The translations under genes were made by a program, and so were the position numbers. From Elysia chlorotica (taxonomy: Eukaryota > Mollusca > Gastropoda > Plakobranchidae), in the NCBI GenBank assembly GCA_003991915.1, contig RQTK01000004.1:119126-183125 (forward strand): a DNA stretch of 64,000 nucleotides, read 5' to 3'. Below, piece after piece: positions 1-11,450 of the stretch; position 1 is the first letter of the stretch, and the number at the start of each line of letters is the position of its first letter. The notes under the pieces were generated by a model. The model saw only the letters and a program-made list of their open reading frames with translations. It searched no databases and had not been told where the DNA came from.

Positions 1-138
1 CTCTCTGTTAAGAAAATTTTTTTGCATTTTTTTTATCATGTTATGGTTATTTCATTTGTATATTGTCATATAACTTTCAATCTCAGTTTGGGCATCACAT
101 TTGATAACACTCTTTATTATTTAATTTGTTTTTTTCAG

Positions 139-269
139 GAGACATCCACGGTAATTACTGTGACTTGGTTTCCTTTGAGAAAGCTCTGTGGAGGATGGGG
201 ACTCACCTCACGCCTGCGTCATTCCTCTTCTTGGGCGACTATGTAGATCGGGGAGACTATGGGGTCGAG
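139..269 (+). CDS. PPP phosphatase exon a
   Basis: Acceptor tttttcag, donor GTAAAG. Encodes [13 protein letters not shown] through [12 protein letters not shown], the first two metal-binding motifs (Asp and His of GDIHG; Asp of GDYVDRG). It starts mid-codon, so a coding exon precedes the window. Confidence 0.92.
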
Positions 270-3200
270 GTAAAGTAAACTTAACCCATCAAGTCCAAAA
301 ATCCTTGTCAATGGCTACTGTAAATGAGACTCTAGGACTGAAAGGGTTAATTTGTGGAAGATGTGCAGCCACTGACAGTCACTGATAGGGTAGCATAAGT
401 TACAGTCACTATATTTCAATGTGCTTGAGAAACCATAGCACTTTTATTACCTTCAGTATTTCTTTATAACTGTATGCGTGCGCTATAATAACTGTCTTCA
501 GAAATCTGATACTTAACCTGGTAGGCCTAATTTTATATCTAAAAGATACCTCAGCAAAAACAGATTAAAACCAATGCTGCAGTGAATGAGTTAACTGGCT
601 TGTGTCACTTGTGCCAAGATTGGTCAACTAACTGGACACTACAAAATGAAAAGGCCGAATGGAAAGTGGACAGCGATCACATAGAGTTCTGTCCCTGATC
701 AGTATATTTAAATCTTTGTCTCCTAATGGTTAGGTTTTGTGTCACTTTAGCATGACTGGCTGAGACAAGTCCTGGCACTGCAGCTCTGTCTCTGTGTGGC
801 AGCATGTAGGAATTGGGGGAGGGGGAAGAGGCATGGTGGCACTGGGGTAGAAAATGGCTTCCGACGCAGGGGGTCCGTTGTTCAAGTTGTGGCGATGTCG
901 CCCCCTACTGGTTGGCTCTGTGTCAGTCTTATGTGACAGCCTGAGACAAGATCACTTGTTTGTTGTTGTTTTTTTTTGGGGGGGGGAGGGGGGGATCATT
1001 GTTCTCTTTTATACTTCACTCTGTAACTACTCCCTCAATGTAAGTTGGGTGCAAATTTGAAAGTTTCCTCACATAATGGCTGCAAGTGAAAAAATTACAT
1101 GTACTTTTGAACTCACGGCTGTTTTGTTGGGTTACCATAATGATTCGCCAACTCTTTTTCTTTTTCTCAGTTTTGTTTTTCTTTCTTCTTTCATTTTTTT
1201 TTAAGGTCATATCGTACCTGTTTGCCCAAAAACTGCTAGCACCAAACAAATTCTTTCTTCTTCGGGGTAACCATGAGCTGAGGAGTGTGCAAGAAATGTT
1301 CCACTTCAAATCGTAAGTTATCTCACATCTGGTGTACTATCACGCTATTCCAAAATGAGAAGCATTACATGAGTTCCAATGAATGAATGAGCTCATACAA
1401 AAGTTACCGGGTATTTTACATTCTCTTAAACCGTTCTGTGTTATTTTCCACCGACACATTTTGAATCATTATTCAAATAATAGATTCAGTTTAAAATAAA
1501 AAAAAAATTTCACATAGGAGGCACACATTTTTTTCTCTCCATTATTTCTCATGAAGTGAATTTAAAAAAAATATCTGTTTTCTCTTCTTTTTTTTTTTTT
1601 CCATTTTTCTTTTAAGTTTAAAGTAAATGACTTCCTGCATCCCCCAGAGAATGCTTGGAGAAGTTTGATGACACAGTGGGGATGCAGATATGGGAAGCCG
1701 TGAATGAATGCTTCGATGTGATGCCCATAGCTGCCACTGTAGACGAAAAGGTAAGGCTGCTCTAAGATATCATGATCTATATCTTTCAGAAATCTCAGTC
1801 TGCAGATTGGAAATCGGAAATCATATTTTTATGTAAAAACATTTTTGTATCATGATTTAGGTTGCAACATTTCATCTCTTTTGTGCTTTAAGTCCTTTGA
1901 AGGCATTTCATTTAGTGTTAAGTTTAATAAATCGACTATTGTATGGCCCTAATTTTTACAAGATAATTTTTGTGAAAAAAAAAAACAAACTTGCAGCGAA
2001 GATTATTTGAAACAGTCGCTGTTTTTATGTATACTCTGTTAGTCTAAATCATGGTATTCCATGGACTAGAGAGGTGTGAGAAAGTGACTTTCCACAATTT
2101 TTTCAAAGCACACCAGTTTCGATTTTTTTTGTGTCTAAATATTGTCAAGGTGCTATGGATTTGGCATAGGTGAGACTTATGCCAAAATGCAAGTGACATT
2201 TGGCTCTCATTGGGAAAATGAGATCTATCTCATTAAACTTTCAGATTAAAAATGCACTAAAATGTTTTTGCTTTATCTTTTTTAAGAAATTTGTGTCCAA
2301 TATGAAGCAGAAATAAGGAAATAAATCAGTTTTTATTGATTATCTTAAAAGTAACAAAAATGATGCTAATATGCTTTATCTTACTAAAAACTTGTGCCTG
2401 ACATGAACCAGAAACAAGGAAAATAAAAAAGTTTTTATTGATTATCTTGAAAGTATCAAAATGGACATTAGCCAAAATCGTAGCACAGTGACAATTATGT
2501 GAAGCAACTGGGGGGAATCAGGCACAAGTCAGAATTTGGACTTTTTTAAAGCTACTTACCAAAATGCACTTTATGAGATTGGAAGAAAACGTACACGAAC
2601 AATACAGCTTAGTGTTTCTGTTTAGAAGGCTCTAGCTTAAAACTCATATCAGCGACTTGTGCCTGATTGACTCTGGTTACCTCACAAATGTTTGTCCACT
2701 GTTGCCAGGTGTTTAGAAGGCTCTAGCTTAAAACTCATATCAGCGACTTGTGCCTGATTGACTCTGGTTACCTCACACATGTTTATCCACTGTTGCCAGG
2801 TGTTTAGAAGGCTCTAGCTTAAAACTCATATCAGTGACTTGTGCCTGATTGACTCTGGTTACCTCACGTATGTTTGTCCACTGCTGCCAGGTGTTTAGAA
2901 GGCTCTAGCTTAAAAATCATTTCAGTGACTTGTGCCTGATTGACTCTGGTCACCTCACATGTGTTTATCCACTGTTGCCAGGTGTTCTGTGTGCACGGAG
3001 GTATCCCCAGCCCTGAGAACGAGTGCGGCAGCATCGAGGCCATCAACCAGATCCCGTCGCCGCTGTCTGACCCGGAGGTGGAGAGCCCTCTGGCCTGGGA
3101 GCTGCTGTGGAGTGATCCCCTCAGGTCAGGACTCGCAGAAGCTTTTCACATTCTTTACTCTGAACCTTTTTGTCACGCTGATATCTGCTCGGGAAACCAC

Positions 3201-5118
3201 TTTTTTACACTATTTGAAATGGTGCGTCAATAGGGAATACATGGAATACTATTTTAAGTAATGTGTCCTGAAAAGGTCAACCTTTTCATTTTGCATGATT
3301 CAAGACCTATTCCTTGTGTGAGAAACTATTCTTGGGTATTTTACAAAATTTGTAAAAAAAAAAAGATCAGAGCTTTGATATTTATTACTTCAAAATGGAA
3401 AGTGTGCAAATTAATGTGCTTGCACTAGTGCAAATGGATGGGAAAAGTTTAATGAAGTGACTGTGGTTTAAAAGAAAAAAAAATTTTTTGGTTGCTCGGT
3501 TTTGTTGAAATTGAGTCGATTTTAATCTGATATTTTTTTAAAGACAGAGATTACAAAATTAACTCTGTTCCAATAAATTAAACTACTGTAATGATTCTTG
3601 TTTATGTTGAAACTGCAACATCCAAATCACATTTTGGACTTTTTTTTATTTGTAATATCTTATTCTTAGTTAAGATTATAAAATTACACTGGATAGCACA
3701 AACCAAGGGCCACTCTCTTTCCTTCTCTACCACCGGAAAAATTAGCGGACAATTAAAAGGTGTAAAGAGCTTTAAATTATAAACCTCTTTTTAAGACTAT
3801 TATTTATTGATTGCACTTTTTGCTTTTTGCCACTTCAGTAATTTTTCCCCCCTTGTGTTATGTTTGAGCAGCAGCTCGGATAATCTGACTGACCCCGTCA
3901 TCCAAGATCTAAAAGAACACCATGGCTTCACCTTCAATACGAGGCGAGGCACCGCACATTTCTTCAGCTGTGAAGCCCTGTGTGCCTTTTTAGAGCGAAA
4001 TGGCCTCTCTCATGTCATCAGAGCCCACGAGGTACAGGAGGCCGGCTTTAAGGTAAATCATCATTCAATCAGTTCCTAAAAGCTGGAAAGGGGAGAGGGA
4101 TCGGGAATGGGGGAAGGGGTTTAAAGAGTAGTACAAATGGGGGAGTGTCGAGCAAAGCAAATTTATTTGCTGGATGTCGCCTCCTACTGTTGGAGCTGGT
4201 GTCAGTACAATGTAATCAAATGATACAGAAGTTTAAGTAGTGGCAGCACATAAATTGTCTGATGTTAGTCTTCAGACCCGTCCTAGATAGCAACGGATAT
4301 TAAGAATCCTAAAAGCCAAATATTGCTAATTTTTTTGTCTTTTACCCATCAGCCCTTCCAGACCTAAGTCATGATAAGCCCTTTCAAAATTTGACTATCT
4401 GTCTGTCTATCTGAATGTCTGTCTCTGTCTCTCTTCCTGTGTCTCTGTCTGTCTGTCTCTGAACATATAATGACTGGATATACTTCATTTATCCTTTAGT
4501 AAATTCTGCCGATGATTAAAGATTTCTTAATCTTCTCTGTACCATAAACGAAACAGAGTGTAAAACTTGAGGCATTTTGAGACGTTTGCTAAAAATATAA
4601 AGTAATAAAATTAAAGAATGTTCCTACCAATTCATGAAGGCATTTTTTATTTTTAGTAGTCAAATGACTACTGCCGACAACTTATCTGAAAACTATTTTA
4701 AACCCACATAAGCAAATGGGATAGAACATCATCTCCTAAGACAGGAGGTCCGTGGTTCAAGCCCCGTTTTGGTGACGACATGTTTTCACTTCCTGTTTGT
4801 CCGGTGTCAGTGAGATTGACCAAGTCCAGGATGTCCCTGCATGGGTCTTTTCTGAAGACGTAGGAGGCATTAAACTATGAGAGAGCTTCGCTTCTCCATA
4901 CAAAGATCTTTGTAGAGATTAATTCAGCACAAATTAATACATGTATAATACATTGAAAAAAATATTTTCATTCTTTCCTTTTTTCTAACCAGGTTCAGCA
5001 GCAAGGGAAATTGCTCACTGTCTTCTCGTCTTCCCGGTACTGTGGTGGCTCAAACGAAGCAGCCTGCGTGCTGGCAGACAACTTCAAGCTGCGACTCATC
5101 CGCATCGACACTGCCTAA
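139..5118 (+). CDS. PPP-family Ser/Thr phosphatase, 3' part (six exons)
   Basis: Metal-dependent serine/threonine phosphatase of the PPP superfamily; the substrate is unknown. Coding exons are 139-269, 1206-1312, 1648-1750, 2982-3124, 3875-4052 and 4993-5118, all with GT-AG borders and matching phases, giving about 261 residues plus a TAA stop. The family metal-binding motifs appear in order: GDIHG, GDYVDRG, RGNHE, VHGG and a late RAHE. The C-terminal [14 protein letters not shown] replaces the FSAPNYC type seen in PP1/PP2A, and the protein ends soon after the catalytic core (RLIRIDTA). The subclass is therefore not PP1, PP2A or calcineurin, and I do not assign it. The 5' end lies before the window; the first exon begins inside the catalytic domain. 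It converges on RASAL1. Confidence 0.9.
281..350. mobile_element. 70-bp TTAA-ended miniature element
   Basis: Begins TTAACCCATCAAGTCC and ends GGACTGAAAGGGTTAA, which are near-perfect inverted repeats including TTAA at both tips. TTAA tips resemble piggyBac-type non-autonomous elements. It sits 11 bases after the donor of the first visible phosphatase exon. Confidence 0.55.
725..960 (+). repeat. tRNA-derived SINE copies, damaged
   Basis: Two partial copies of the window's common SINE. 725-810 carries body sequence (gactggctgagacaag, then tctgtgtggcagca). 829-960 carries a head with a tRNA-like start, then ccccctactggttgg and the body, cut before the tail. Intron of the phosphatase gene. Confidence 0.6.
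1206..1312 (+). CDS. PPP phosphatase exon b
   Basis: Preceded by a long T-rich tract and AAG; donor GTAAGT. Encodes [15 protein letters not shown] and the LLRGNHE metal/catalytic motif (Asn ligand, catalytic His). Ends two bases into a Ser codon. Confidence 0.92.
1648..1750 (+). CDS. PPP phosphatase exon c
   Basis: Acceptor cccccag, donor GTAAGG. Encodes [17 protein letters not shown] through ATVDEK, the helical stretch between GNHE and VHGG. Phase fits both neighbours. Confidence 0.92.
2141..2495. mobile_element. ~350-bp MITE-like element with inverted ends
   Basis: The left end ATTGTCAAGGTGCTATGG and the right end GTAGCACAGTGACAAT are imperfect inverted repeats, continuing into TTTGGC/GCCAAAA. 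The interior is AT-rich with internal duplication (two gtttttattgattatctt stretches). A second, left-truncated copy lies at 23900-24100. No coding capacity. Confidence 0.5.
2618..2981 (+). repeat. 91-bp tandem array carrying 3' splice sites
   Basis: Four units with a period of exactly 91 bp. Each unit ends ccactgttgccag or ccactgctgccag; the AGs fall at 2707-2708, 2798-2799, 2889-2890 and 2980-2981. The last AG is the true acceptor of the phosphatase exon at 2982. After each upstream AG comes GTGTTT, copying the first bases of that exon (GTGTTC). Confidence 0.92.
2982..3124 (+). CDS. PPP phosphatase exon d
   Basis: Acceptor gttgccag, donor GTCAGG. Encodes [12 protein letters not shown] (His metal ligand) to LLWSDPL, a hallmark PPP segment. 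Its 3' splice site is the last copy of a four-unit 91-bp tandem array. Confidence 0.92.
3279..3450 (+). mobile_element. TTAA MITE family, copy 1
   Basis: Starts AACCTTTTCATTTTGCATGA and ends GGGAAAAGTTTAA, an inverted AACCTTTTC/GAAAAGGTT pair. Contains the 14-bp palindrome TTGCACTAGTGCAA. Related copies are at 25009-25194, 32844-32992 and 36179-36383. Confidence 0.6.
3875..4052 (+). CDS. PPP phosphatase exon e
   Basis: Acceptor at gagcag/cag, so 3872 or 3875 are both possible in-frame NAGNAG starts. Donor GTAAAT. Encodes [18 protein letters not shown] through [13 protein letters not shown], with the last His metal ligand in RAHE. Confidence 0.9.
4160..4300 (+). repeat. tRNA-derived SINE, 5'-truncated
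   Basis: Body of the common SINE: gtcgcctcctactg, ggtgtcagtacaatgt, gtggcagcacataaattgtc, then gatgttagtcttcag. Head missing. Intron 5 of the phosphatase gene. Confidence 0.6.
4705..4930 (+). repeat. tRNA-derived SINE, second tail type
   Basis: tRNA-like head with the B box gtggttcaagcccc near 4750, then a body with ggtgtcagtgagattgacc, and a tail with gacgtaggaggcattaaac and gagagagcttcgcttctcc. The tail differs from the copy at 6414 but matches those at 36495 and 62190. Confidence 0.65.
4993..5118 (+). CDS. PPP phosphatase terminal exon
   Basis: Acceptor ctaaccag. Encodes [19 protein letters not shown] to LIRIDTA and the TAA stop at 5116-5118. The [11 protein letters not shown] loop is unlike the PP1/PP2A consensus. 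Confidence 0.92.
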   Translation, partial: VQQQGKLLTVFSSSRYCGGSNEAACVLADNFKLRLIRIDTA

Positions 5119-6413
5119 TCCCTGCTGTGCCTCTGTCAGCTTACGGTCTACTTGTTTGAGGAAATTCCGGTGCATATGTTTAAGAAATGCTGTATGCGGT
5201 GGCTTGGAGCACTGCGCTAAATTATTGCATAACCAAAAAAAAAAAAATCGCATTGCAAATCTTATCGCTGCCTTTTTGTATTGAAATAGAATTGTGCATG
5301 TACAAACACTAAATACCTATCTCTAGCTTTACTTTCACTGGCTGGTGGGATGATATCAACCTACCAAACATAAATTTGGATATGTGAAATAACAAATATA
5401 AATATATATAATATTATCATATTTGTACGAAAAGTTTAGGAAAAACTGAATATTTTTTTGTACCTTTTGCTACATCTCTATCCCTATTGCTTAAAAAAGT
5501 TGCTTGAATGCAAATGTGTTAAGCAAAGATGGATGAAAACTTTGAATGGATGGATATTTTTATGAATGAAATTTACCCATGTTTGCAATGGTTTTGAGGA
5601 AAACTTGAGCAAAATAATAGAGATTACAAGCTCTTTTAAGAGCTTTGATTCAATCTTTACTACAATATTCGCTTTGTTTTTAACCAAATGCATTTGTAAC
5701 TTTAAAAAAATTAAATTTTGAGTGTGATTTAAGTTTTAGAATATAAAATTTTCAACCATTTAATTCAGCATTATTAAATTTCAATGATTAACATTATCCC
5801 ATGTCTCTATATTATTTACATTGTACCACTTCATGCCTTGTTAGATAACATTGAAACCAATGTGTGTTTAATGGGGAATTTCTTTTTCACTATTTGAATG
5901 AGAAAATCAGCACTTTTTAGAGCTCTAAACTTTTTTTTCTTTCAAATTTTAATTTCATTTGCTTTGTTTGGCTCTGTATATTCAGTCGTAAAAAGTTACA
6001 CTACTAGCATATATTTTACACCTCTGAACTTGCTCTAAAGGACATTGCATTTGAATCACCATAATGAAACAAGCTGATTTTTTAATTTCAAAGCTTATAA
6101 TATGCTGAAGCAAACATGTTATGGGCCTGCCTAAAACAAGCTCGGAATGTTAGGGAAAATCTCAAATCTCAAATGCTCAACCTAATATGTATAAAAAAAT
6201 TTTTTTTTAACTGCGGAAAGTTCATATTTGTTCTTGTTTAGTCCTTGAGTTTTACTTGGTAAACATTCGACTCCATGTATTCTTCCCTAACATACAGTCT
6301 AAGCAAAGCCATGATCCTAGTCAGTCAAGCTCAGGGGGTTTAAGAATGTTTAGCTAAGCTTATTTAGCTAATGGAGGGATGTAAGACTTGTAAATGATTC
6401 TTCCTCCTCCCCC

Positions 6414-6670
6414 GGGGGCGCGGTGGTCCTGGGGTAGAACATCGGCTTCAGACGCAAAAAAGGTCCGGGTTCAAGCCCTGGCGATTGCGCTCCCTACTGG
6501 TTGGGTCGGTGTCAGTATAATGTGACCGGCTGAGACAGGAGTCATGGTATCCCCGCCCTGTCTCTTGTGTGGCAGCACATACAATTGTCAGACGTTAGTC
6601 TTGGGGTCTGTCCACAGTATAGCCTATATAGTGCTGATGTTAAATGTTAAACCAACTCAACAACAACAAC
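6414..6670 (+). repeat. tRNA-derived SINE, full-length reference copy
   Basis: Most complete copy. The head has an A-box-like region (cggtggtcctggggtag) and the B box ggttcaagcc at 6468-6477. The body is ctccctactggttggg, cggtgtcagtataatgtg, accggctgagacaggagtc and tgtggcagcacat. The tail has tgtcagacgttagtcttgg, tatagcctatatagtgctg, gttaaaccaactc and a CAA-rich end. Pol III-type non-autonomous retroposon. Confidence 0.8.
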
Positions 6671-7739
6671 CTCCTACCCCCCATCCTCCCTTCCACCCTC
6701 CCACTTTTTAATCCAAATCCTCATCCTGAATCTACGACACTTTTAATATTTATTTTGCACTTTTCTTTTCTTATATTTTATTCATTATCATTCTGTATTT
6801 CCAAAGTCAGATCTTAAGGTTTGAAAACATATACATAATAAAATGACTCATACATTTGAAGATGGTGAAGGGGAGGGAAATAATTACACCATCCCACTTC
6901 TTATATTGCTCATTTAAGGGTTAGAACCGACATCCTGAAGATGAGTTGACATCTAGGGTACCCTCCAGGCGCATGTATACAGATGATAGTTAACAGCTGG
7001 TTCCATAATCTCCTTATCTCACTTTGTTTTGTAAAGAAAAATGTATGATTTAAAAAGAAAGGCCATTTCAAGCATCGTAAATGATAAATAGAGGATATCA
7101 AATCACACCCATGCTGCATGGAGATAGCGTGTCATTTAGAATATTTTAGAAACGTTAAGTTTAGCGATGAATTTTGTTTCCAAACTGTAAAAATTGATTG
7201 TTACAAGTATTATTCTTTTAGGAAAAGATACATGAACTAAGGATCATTTGCTCTTTATCAAAAGGGAGAGAGAATTATGCTCTTTATTATGGCAATTTAA
7301 TTTCAAACCCATTTAAATTCGTCTTTAGAAAATGAAATATAATTCTTTGAGTATGTTCAGCCTATACAAAGTACTTAATTTTGTTGGGAAATATGTGATA
7401 TCAGTCAAAAATCGTACATTCCTTTAAATTCAGTGCCAGTTTAAAACAAGTATTCCATACATTGGGCCAAAAAATTGACTTTTACCTGTCATTTTAAAGT
7501 TGGGCAAGGTCATTCAGATTTGCTAAATTAAAAAAAAATGAATTCAAGGAATTGTTTTCTATTACATAATTGAATAGGCATGTTTAAAAAAATTTCACAG
7601 AAAGTGGCATTCAAAATAATTATTAATTTTCCTATGTTAAAATTTTTTCAATTTGAATTTGAAAGGAACATTCAACAAGTACACGATGAAGTATGAGACA
7701 AAAAAGGGAAATAAGTGAAAATCTCTAGCACTACTAAAA

Positions 7740-7895
7740 CAGGTTTGGTCGATGTCAGTAAAATGTGACCGGCTGAGACAGGAGTCACCGTCCTGTCTCT
7801 AGTGTGGCAGTACAAAAAATTGTCAGATATCAGTCTTGGGACCAGTCCACAATGTAGTATATATAGTGCTCAGCTTGGATGTTAAACCAACTGCA
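7740..7895 (+). repeat. tRNA-derived SINE, 5'-truncated
   Basis: Lacks the head. Retains cgatgtcagtaaaatgtg, accggctgagacaggagtc, agtgtggcagtac, cagtcttgggacc and tatatagtgct, ending gttaaaccaact. 5' truncation is usual for retroposed copies. Confidence 0.7.
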
Positions 7896-10113
7896 TGCTA
7901 GCACTATTAAACCTTAAATCATAATTTATGGTGGGCTGGGCCTTTAAGAACTCGATAAAAAAATAATTTCTGCCATTATGGCTATTCTTTTATGTGACAA
8001 AGTTTATTGTGTATTTGATCTTGTTTATTTACTGAAAGAGAGATGTTTGCGAGTCGGAAGTTTTTAAAAATGTTATTTTAATATGGTGCAGTGAGTGAAA
8101 GGGCACTGGGAGACTATTGTAAAGTTTCTGGGTTGGATTCTTGGCATGGAAACATTTTTCTGGGCCCCCTGTGTTAAAACGGTATCTTATGGGGTAGCTG
8201 AGGCTCTTTTGAGTCTTGTCAGAGATTAAGTGCGTCATGAAAAGTAACGGCAACCCACCTCACAAACACTGTTTGCTTAGAACAATCAGGGCTGTAACTC
8301 TCGTTTCCCCAATGCTCTGTCAAAGATAGGACAAACGACTTACCTCAACAACAGAGACGTGGAGATGTTACAGTGCAGAGATTTCTTTGAGAAAAAACGG
8401 TCTAACTTTTTAAAAGTAAGATATTTGAGGTATTTTCATTTTAACTTGGCCTGCTGTTTCTCTATTCCACTTTAAGCTTTATCATGTATATTCTGCCTTT
8501 CTGTCTCATTTAGTATTATAGCACCATTATACAAAAGTTCATATTTTAGCTTTTCAATACAATGTACTAGTAAAATCTAAATTGAATTAAAAAAATGTAT
8601 ACATTATTCATTCATAATTTTAATGATATGCTGATCATTGTAATAATCTGCACATGTTACTTAACAGAGATTACTTGTATTGTTTGAAGAAAGAAAGTCT
8701 GTAAATTACAACAAAAAAAAGAGGAAAAGTATTTGGAAAATTATTTTATAATCGGACCAGTGCTATGATGTATTTATATTTGGTATTGTATTAATTATGT
8801 TTTCCTTGCTATTCAGTATTATATCAGCATTTTAATTTTAAATGATTTTAACTACTTGGATTTACAAAAGGCATGTTTTAAACATTTTGAATAGTGTTGA
8901 AATCTTAGTTAGGAAATTCTATGAGAAGAAATAAACCTCTTGGGACCAGCCTAAAAGTTTATTTCATCCCAAGTTTGTATAATACAGTGATTGTAAATAA
9001 TAAAAAAAAAAGGAGTAGATGCCTCTGAGATAGTTTATAGCCACAGTTTATCTTAAGCAGGGTTTATCACAGATTCTATTGCAAGATACAGTCGGCACTT
9101 CTCTGCATCGATATTCCTTGTACCTCCTTTCATGGATTATCATTACAGTGGAAGAAAAAAAATCATATCGAGAATTTTTATCTCACCAAGAGTTACAGAA
9201 CATAGTTGGAAGACATAATTATGCTCTTCTTATGTTACAAACAATAGCTGTGAGTAATGCTAAACAGGCCGAATTATTCTAGTCTTCAAAAGAGAAATAC
9301 AGTCCACATATTCACATTTTTCTAGATCTACTAAAAATTGGGACATTAACTATTAAACTTGTAAATTTTTTCGTGTTTTTCAACAAAGTGAATTTCCATT
9401 CCTAATTAGTCCATTAAAAATATATAAACATGTATGCAAGCAAGTCAATGGTTTCTGGTGTAGATTTGATGGAGGTTATTTTCTTAGAAAGTGCTAGCTG
9501 CAATCAGACTTGAATAAGACAAAGCATCTTGCAAAATTAGACATTTTAATGTATTGAAACAATAATCCTCCTGCCTTCACCAAAAAGAAATCTCCACTGT
9601 TCAAAGGTACAAGGCAGTCTTGACATATCAAGATACATTTTCCTATGAGTGTAAAGATCGTATTGCTTTTTTACTGTATGCTTTCTAGGCACTTTTTCTC
9701 TCGAAATTTTGTACATGTAATTAAAATTGCTCCATTTTATATAAAAACTGCTAAATATCTTGTTCTTCAAAGACAATAAAATATTAAAATAATTTTCATG
9801 ATCTTTTGACTCCATGGTGTTTTATGTTAACTGTTTAATGTAAAGTTGCATATTTTTATCCTAAATGATGCAATATATGATTACTTTTTTTTTTTGCAGC
9901 CTTTTTTGTGTGTAAAGAATGAAGTAGAAAAATAGTTTTGCTTTTAACAACTTGTATTTAAGAATGGTTTGTTGAAGGGAGGATGGAGGGAGGGACAGAC
10001 GTGATGACAGAGAAAGCTTGTTCTCTGACAAAAAAAGATGTGCACGAACTGTCAGGCAGACATATTTCAAATCATAAAAAACAACAAATCTTTAGATAAG
10101 ATAAAATGTAATC

Positions 10114-10119
10114 TTTATT
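10114..10119 (-). promoter_or_regulatory. Poly(A) signal for a minus-strand transcript
   Basis: On the minus strand it reads GCAATAAAGATTACATTTT, a canonical AATAAA with T-rich downstream sequence. It lies where the strand composition flips and is the best candidate for the distal end of the RASAL1 3' UTR or of a downstream non-coding RNA. Confidence 0.4.
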
Positions 10120-11307
10120 GCACAAAATATTAAAAATTTTAAAACCACAGTGGACTGTAAAAGGAATGATGGTGTTGTCTTACACATGGTAGTATGGTCA
10201 GAGCACAAAACACAATCTACGCAAACCCAGAATGAAGGGCGGAAAAAAAAAACAATGAAAAAAACAACAACAAACATTCATAAAATTAAGAGCAGCAAGG
10301 ACAGCTAGAGATGTGTTCTCCATTATCTACGTGGGAAGAAAAAAGAAATAAAAATTAAGACAGAAAACAATTAAACTATTAGTTCTATACACTCGATTAA
10401 ATATTCCCTCTCCAAAAACAAATTTAAAAAAATTTATTTGTTAAATTTATTTTACATTCAATTAGTTAAAAATTTACAAGATGCGAAAGATTGAAATCGG
10501 CACAATTTTATTTTAAACTAAATTGTTAGAAAGGAAAACCCCCACCAAAATGGCCTTTTCAAGATTACCACAGAACAATTTAAAAGGAATGAAAAAATAG
10601 CTCAGAAGTACTGAGAAGAATGTTGCTCATCAAATCCTTGTATATGTAATATTATTTTTACATTACATTTTACATTTACACGGCACACAAAAACCACAGA
10701 ACTCAACCATTATGAACCTATGAGCTGATATTCAAAACAGAATGAATTGTACTCATAACAAGATGATAAAAGTAAAATAAATAATATATCTTGTAAATAC
10801 AATACTATAAAAATACTTTTGACTATTTCATGAGCTGCAATTAAAGAAAAGGTTTTTCATATGGCAAATTTATAGCAATAGAAATAAACAGTCTTTAAAA
10901 TTACCTGGCAAGAGTTTAAAAAACACACTAAAAACAAATAAATATAAACAAGAAAACAACAGCGATAAATTGTGTTCCCAATTTAGCTCCAAGAGAAGTT
11001 ATAGAAAATATTAATTGCCTTAAATTTAAACAACACAAAGATAAACAGAATAGAGCTGGAAAGACAAGATGCCATTACTTTTGAAGAAATTATCCATCTA
11101 GAATTTTATTTATGAAATGGCAAGATGTTTTAAGGCTACAAAATAAATCCCAACGAGACAAAAAAACAACACGAAACAAACAAAAAACAACTAAAAGAAT
11201 TTTGATGCTATTTGTGCATCTGGATGTTAAAAATTATGCATCATTAACATACTGCCAGTAGTAGAAAATGACAAAAGACCAACAAACATGAACACCTACA
11301 AAAATTT

Positions 11308-11450
11308 CTTCAATTTAGTATTTCAATTCCTAAAAAATACTCCTAACTATTTATATATACAATGTATATGTATTGAACATTTCAATTTAGTATTTCATTT
11401 CCTAAAAAAATACTCCTAACTATTTATATATACAATGTATATGTAATAAA
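11308..11450. repeat. Two-copy ~73-bp tandem duplication
   Basis: Two near-identical copies of an AT-rich block beginning tcaatttagtatttca and ending acaatgtatatgta. They differ by a few bases and one A insertion. Confidence 0.75.

Larger units (their letters stand above)
5119..9900 (+). other. Probable 3' UTR/downstream region of the phosphatase gene
   Basis: No coding region found. The plus strand is T-rich up to about 9.9 kb, as expected if transcribed as a U-rich 3' UTR. Candidate AATAAA signals occur at 6837, 8930, 8999 and 9775. Two SINE pieces (6414, 7740) interrupt it. The real transcript end is not determinable from sequence. Confidence 0.4.

Noticed and set aside
1..138. Short open frame before the first phosphatase exon
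   Set aside because: It runs through the intron and the acceptor tttttcag at 131-138.
6414..6490. tRNA gene
   Set aside because: A and B boxes are present but the cloverleaf is not, and the sequence continues into a SINE body found at many sites.
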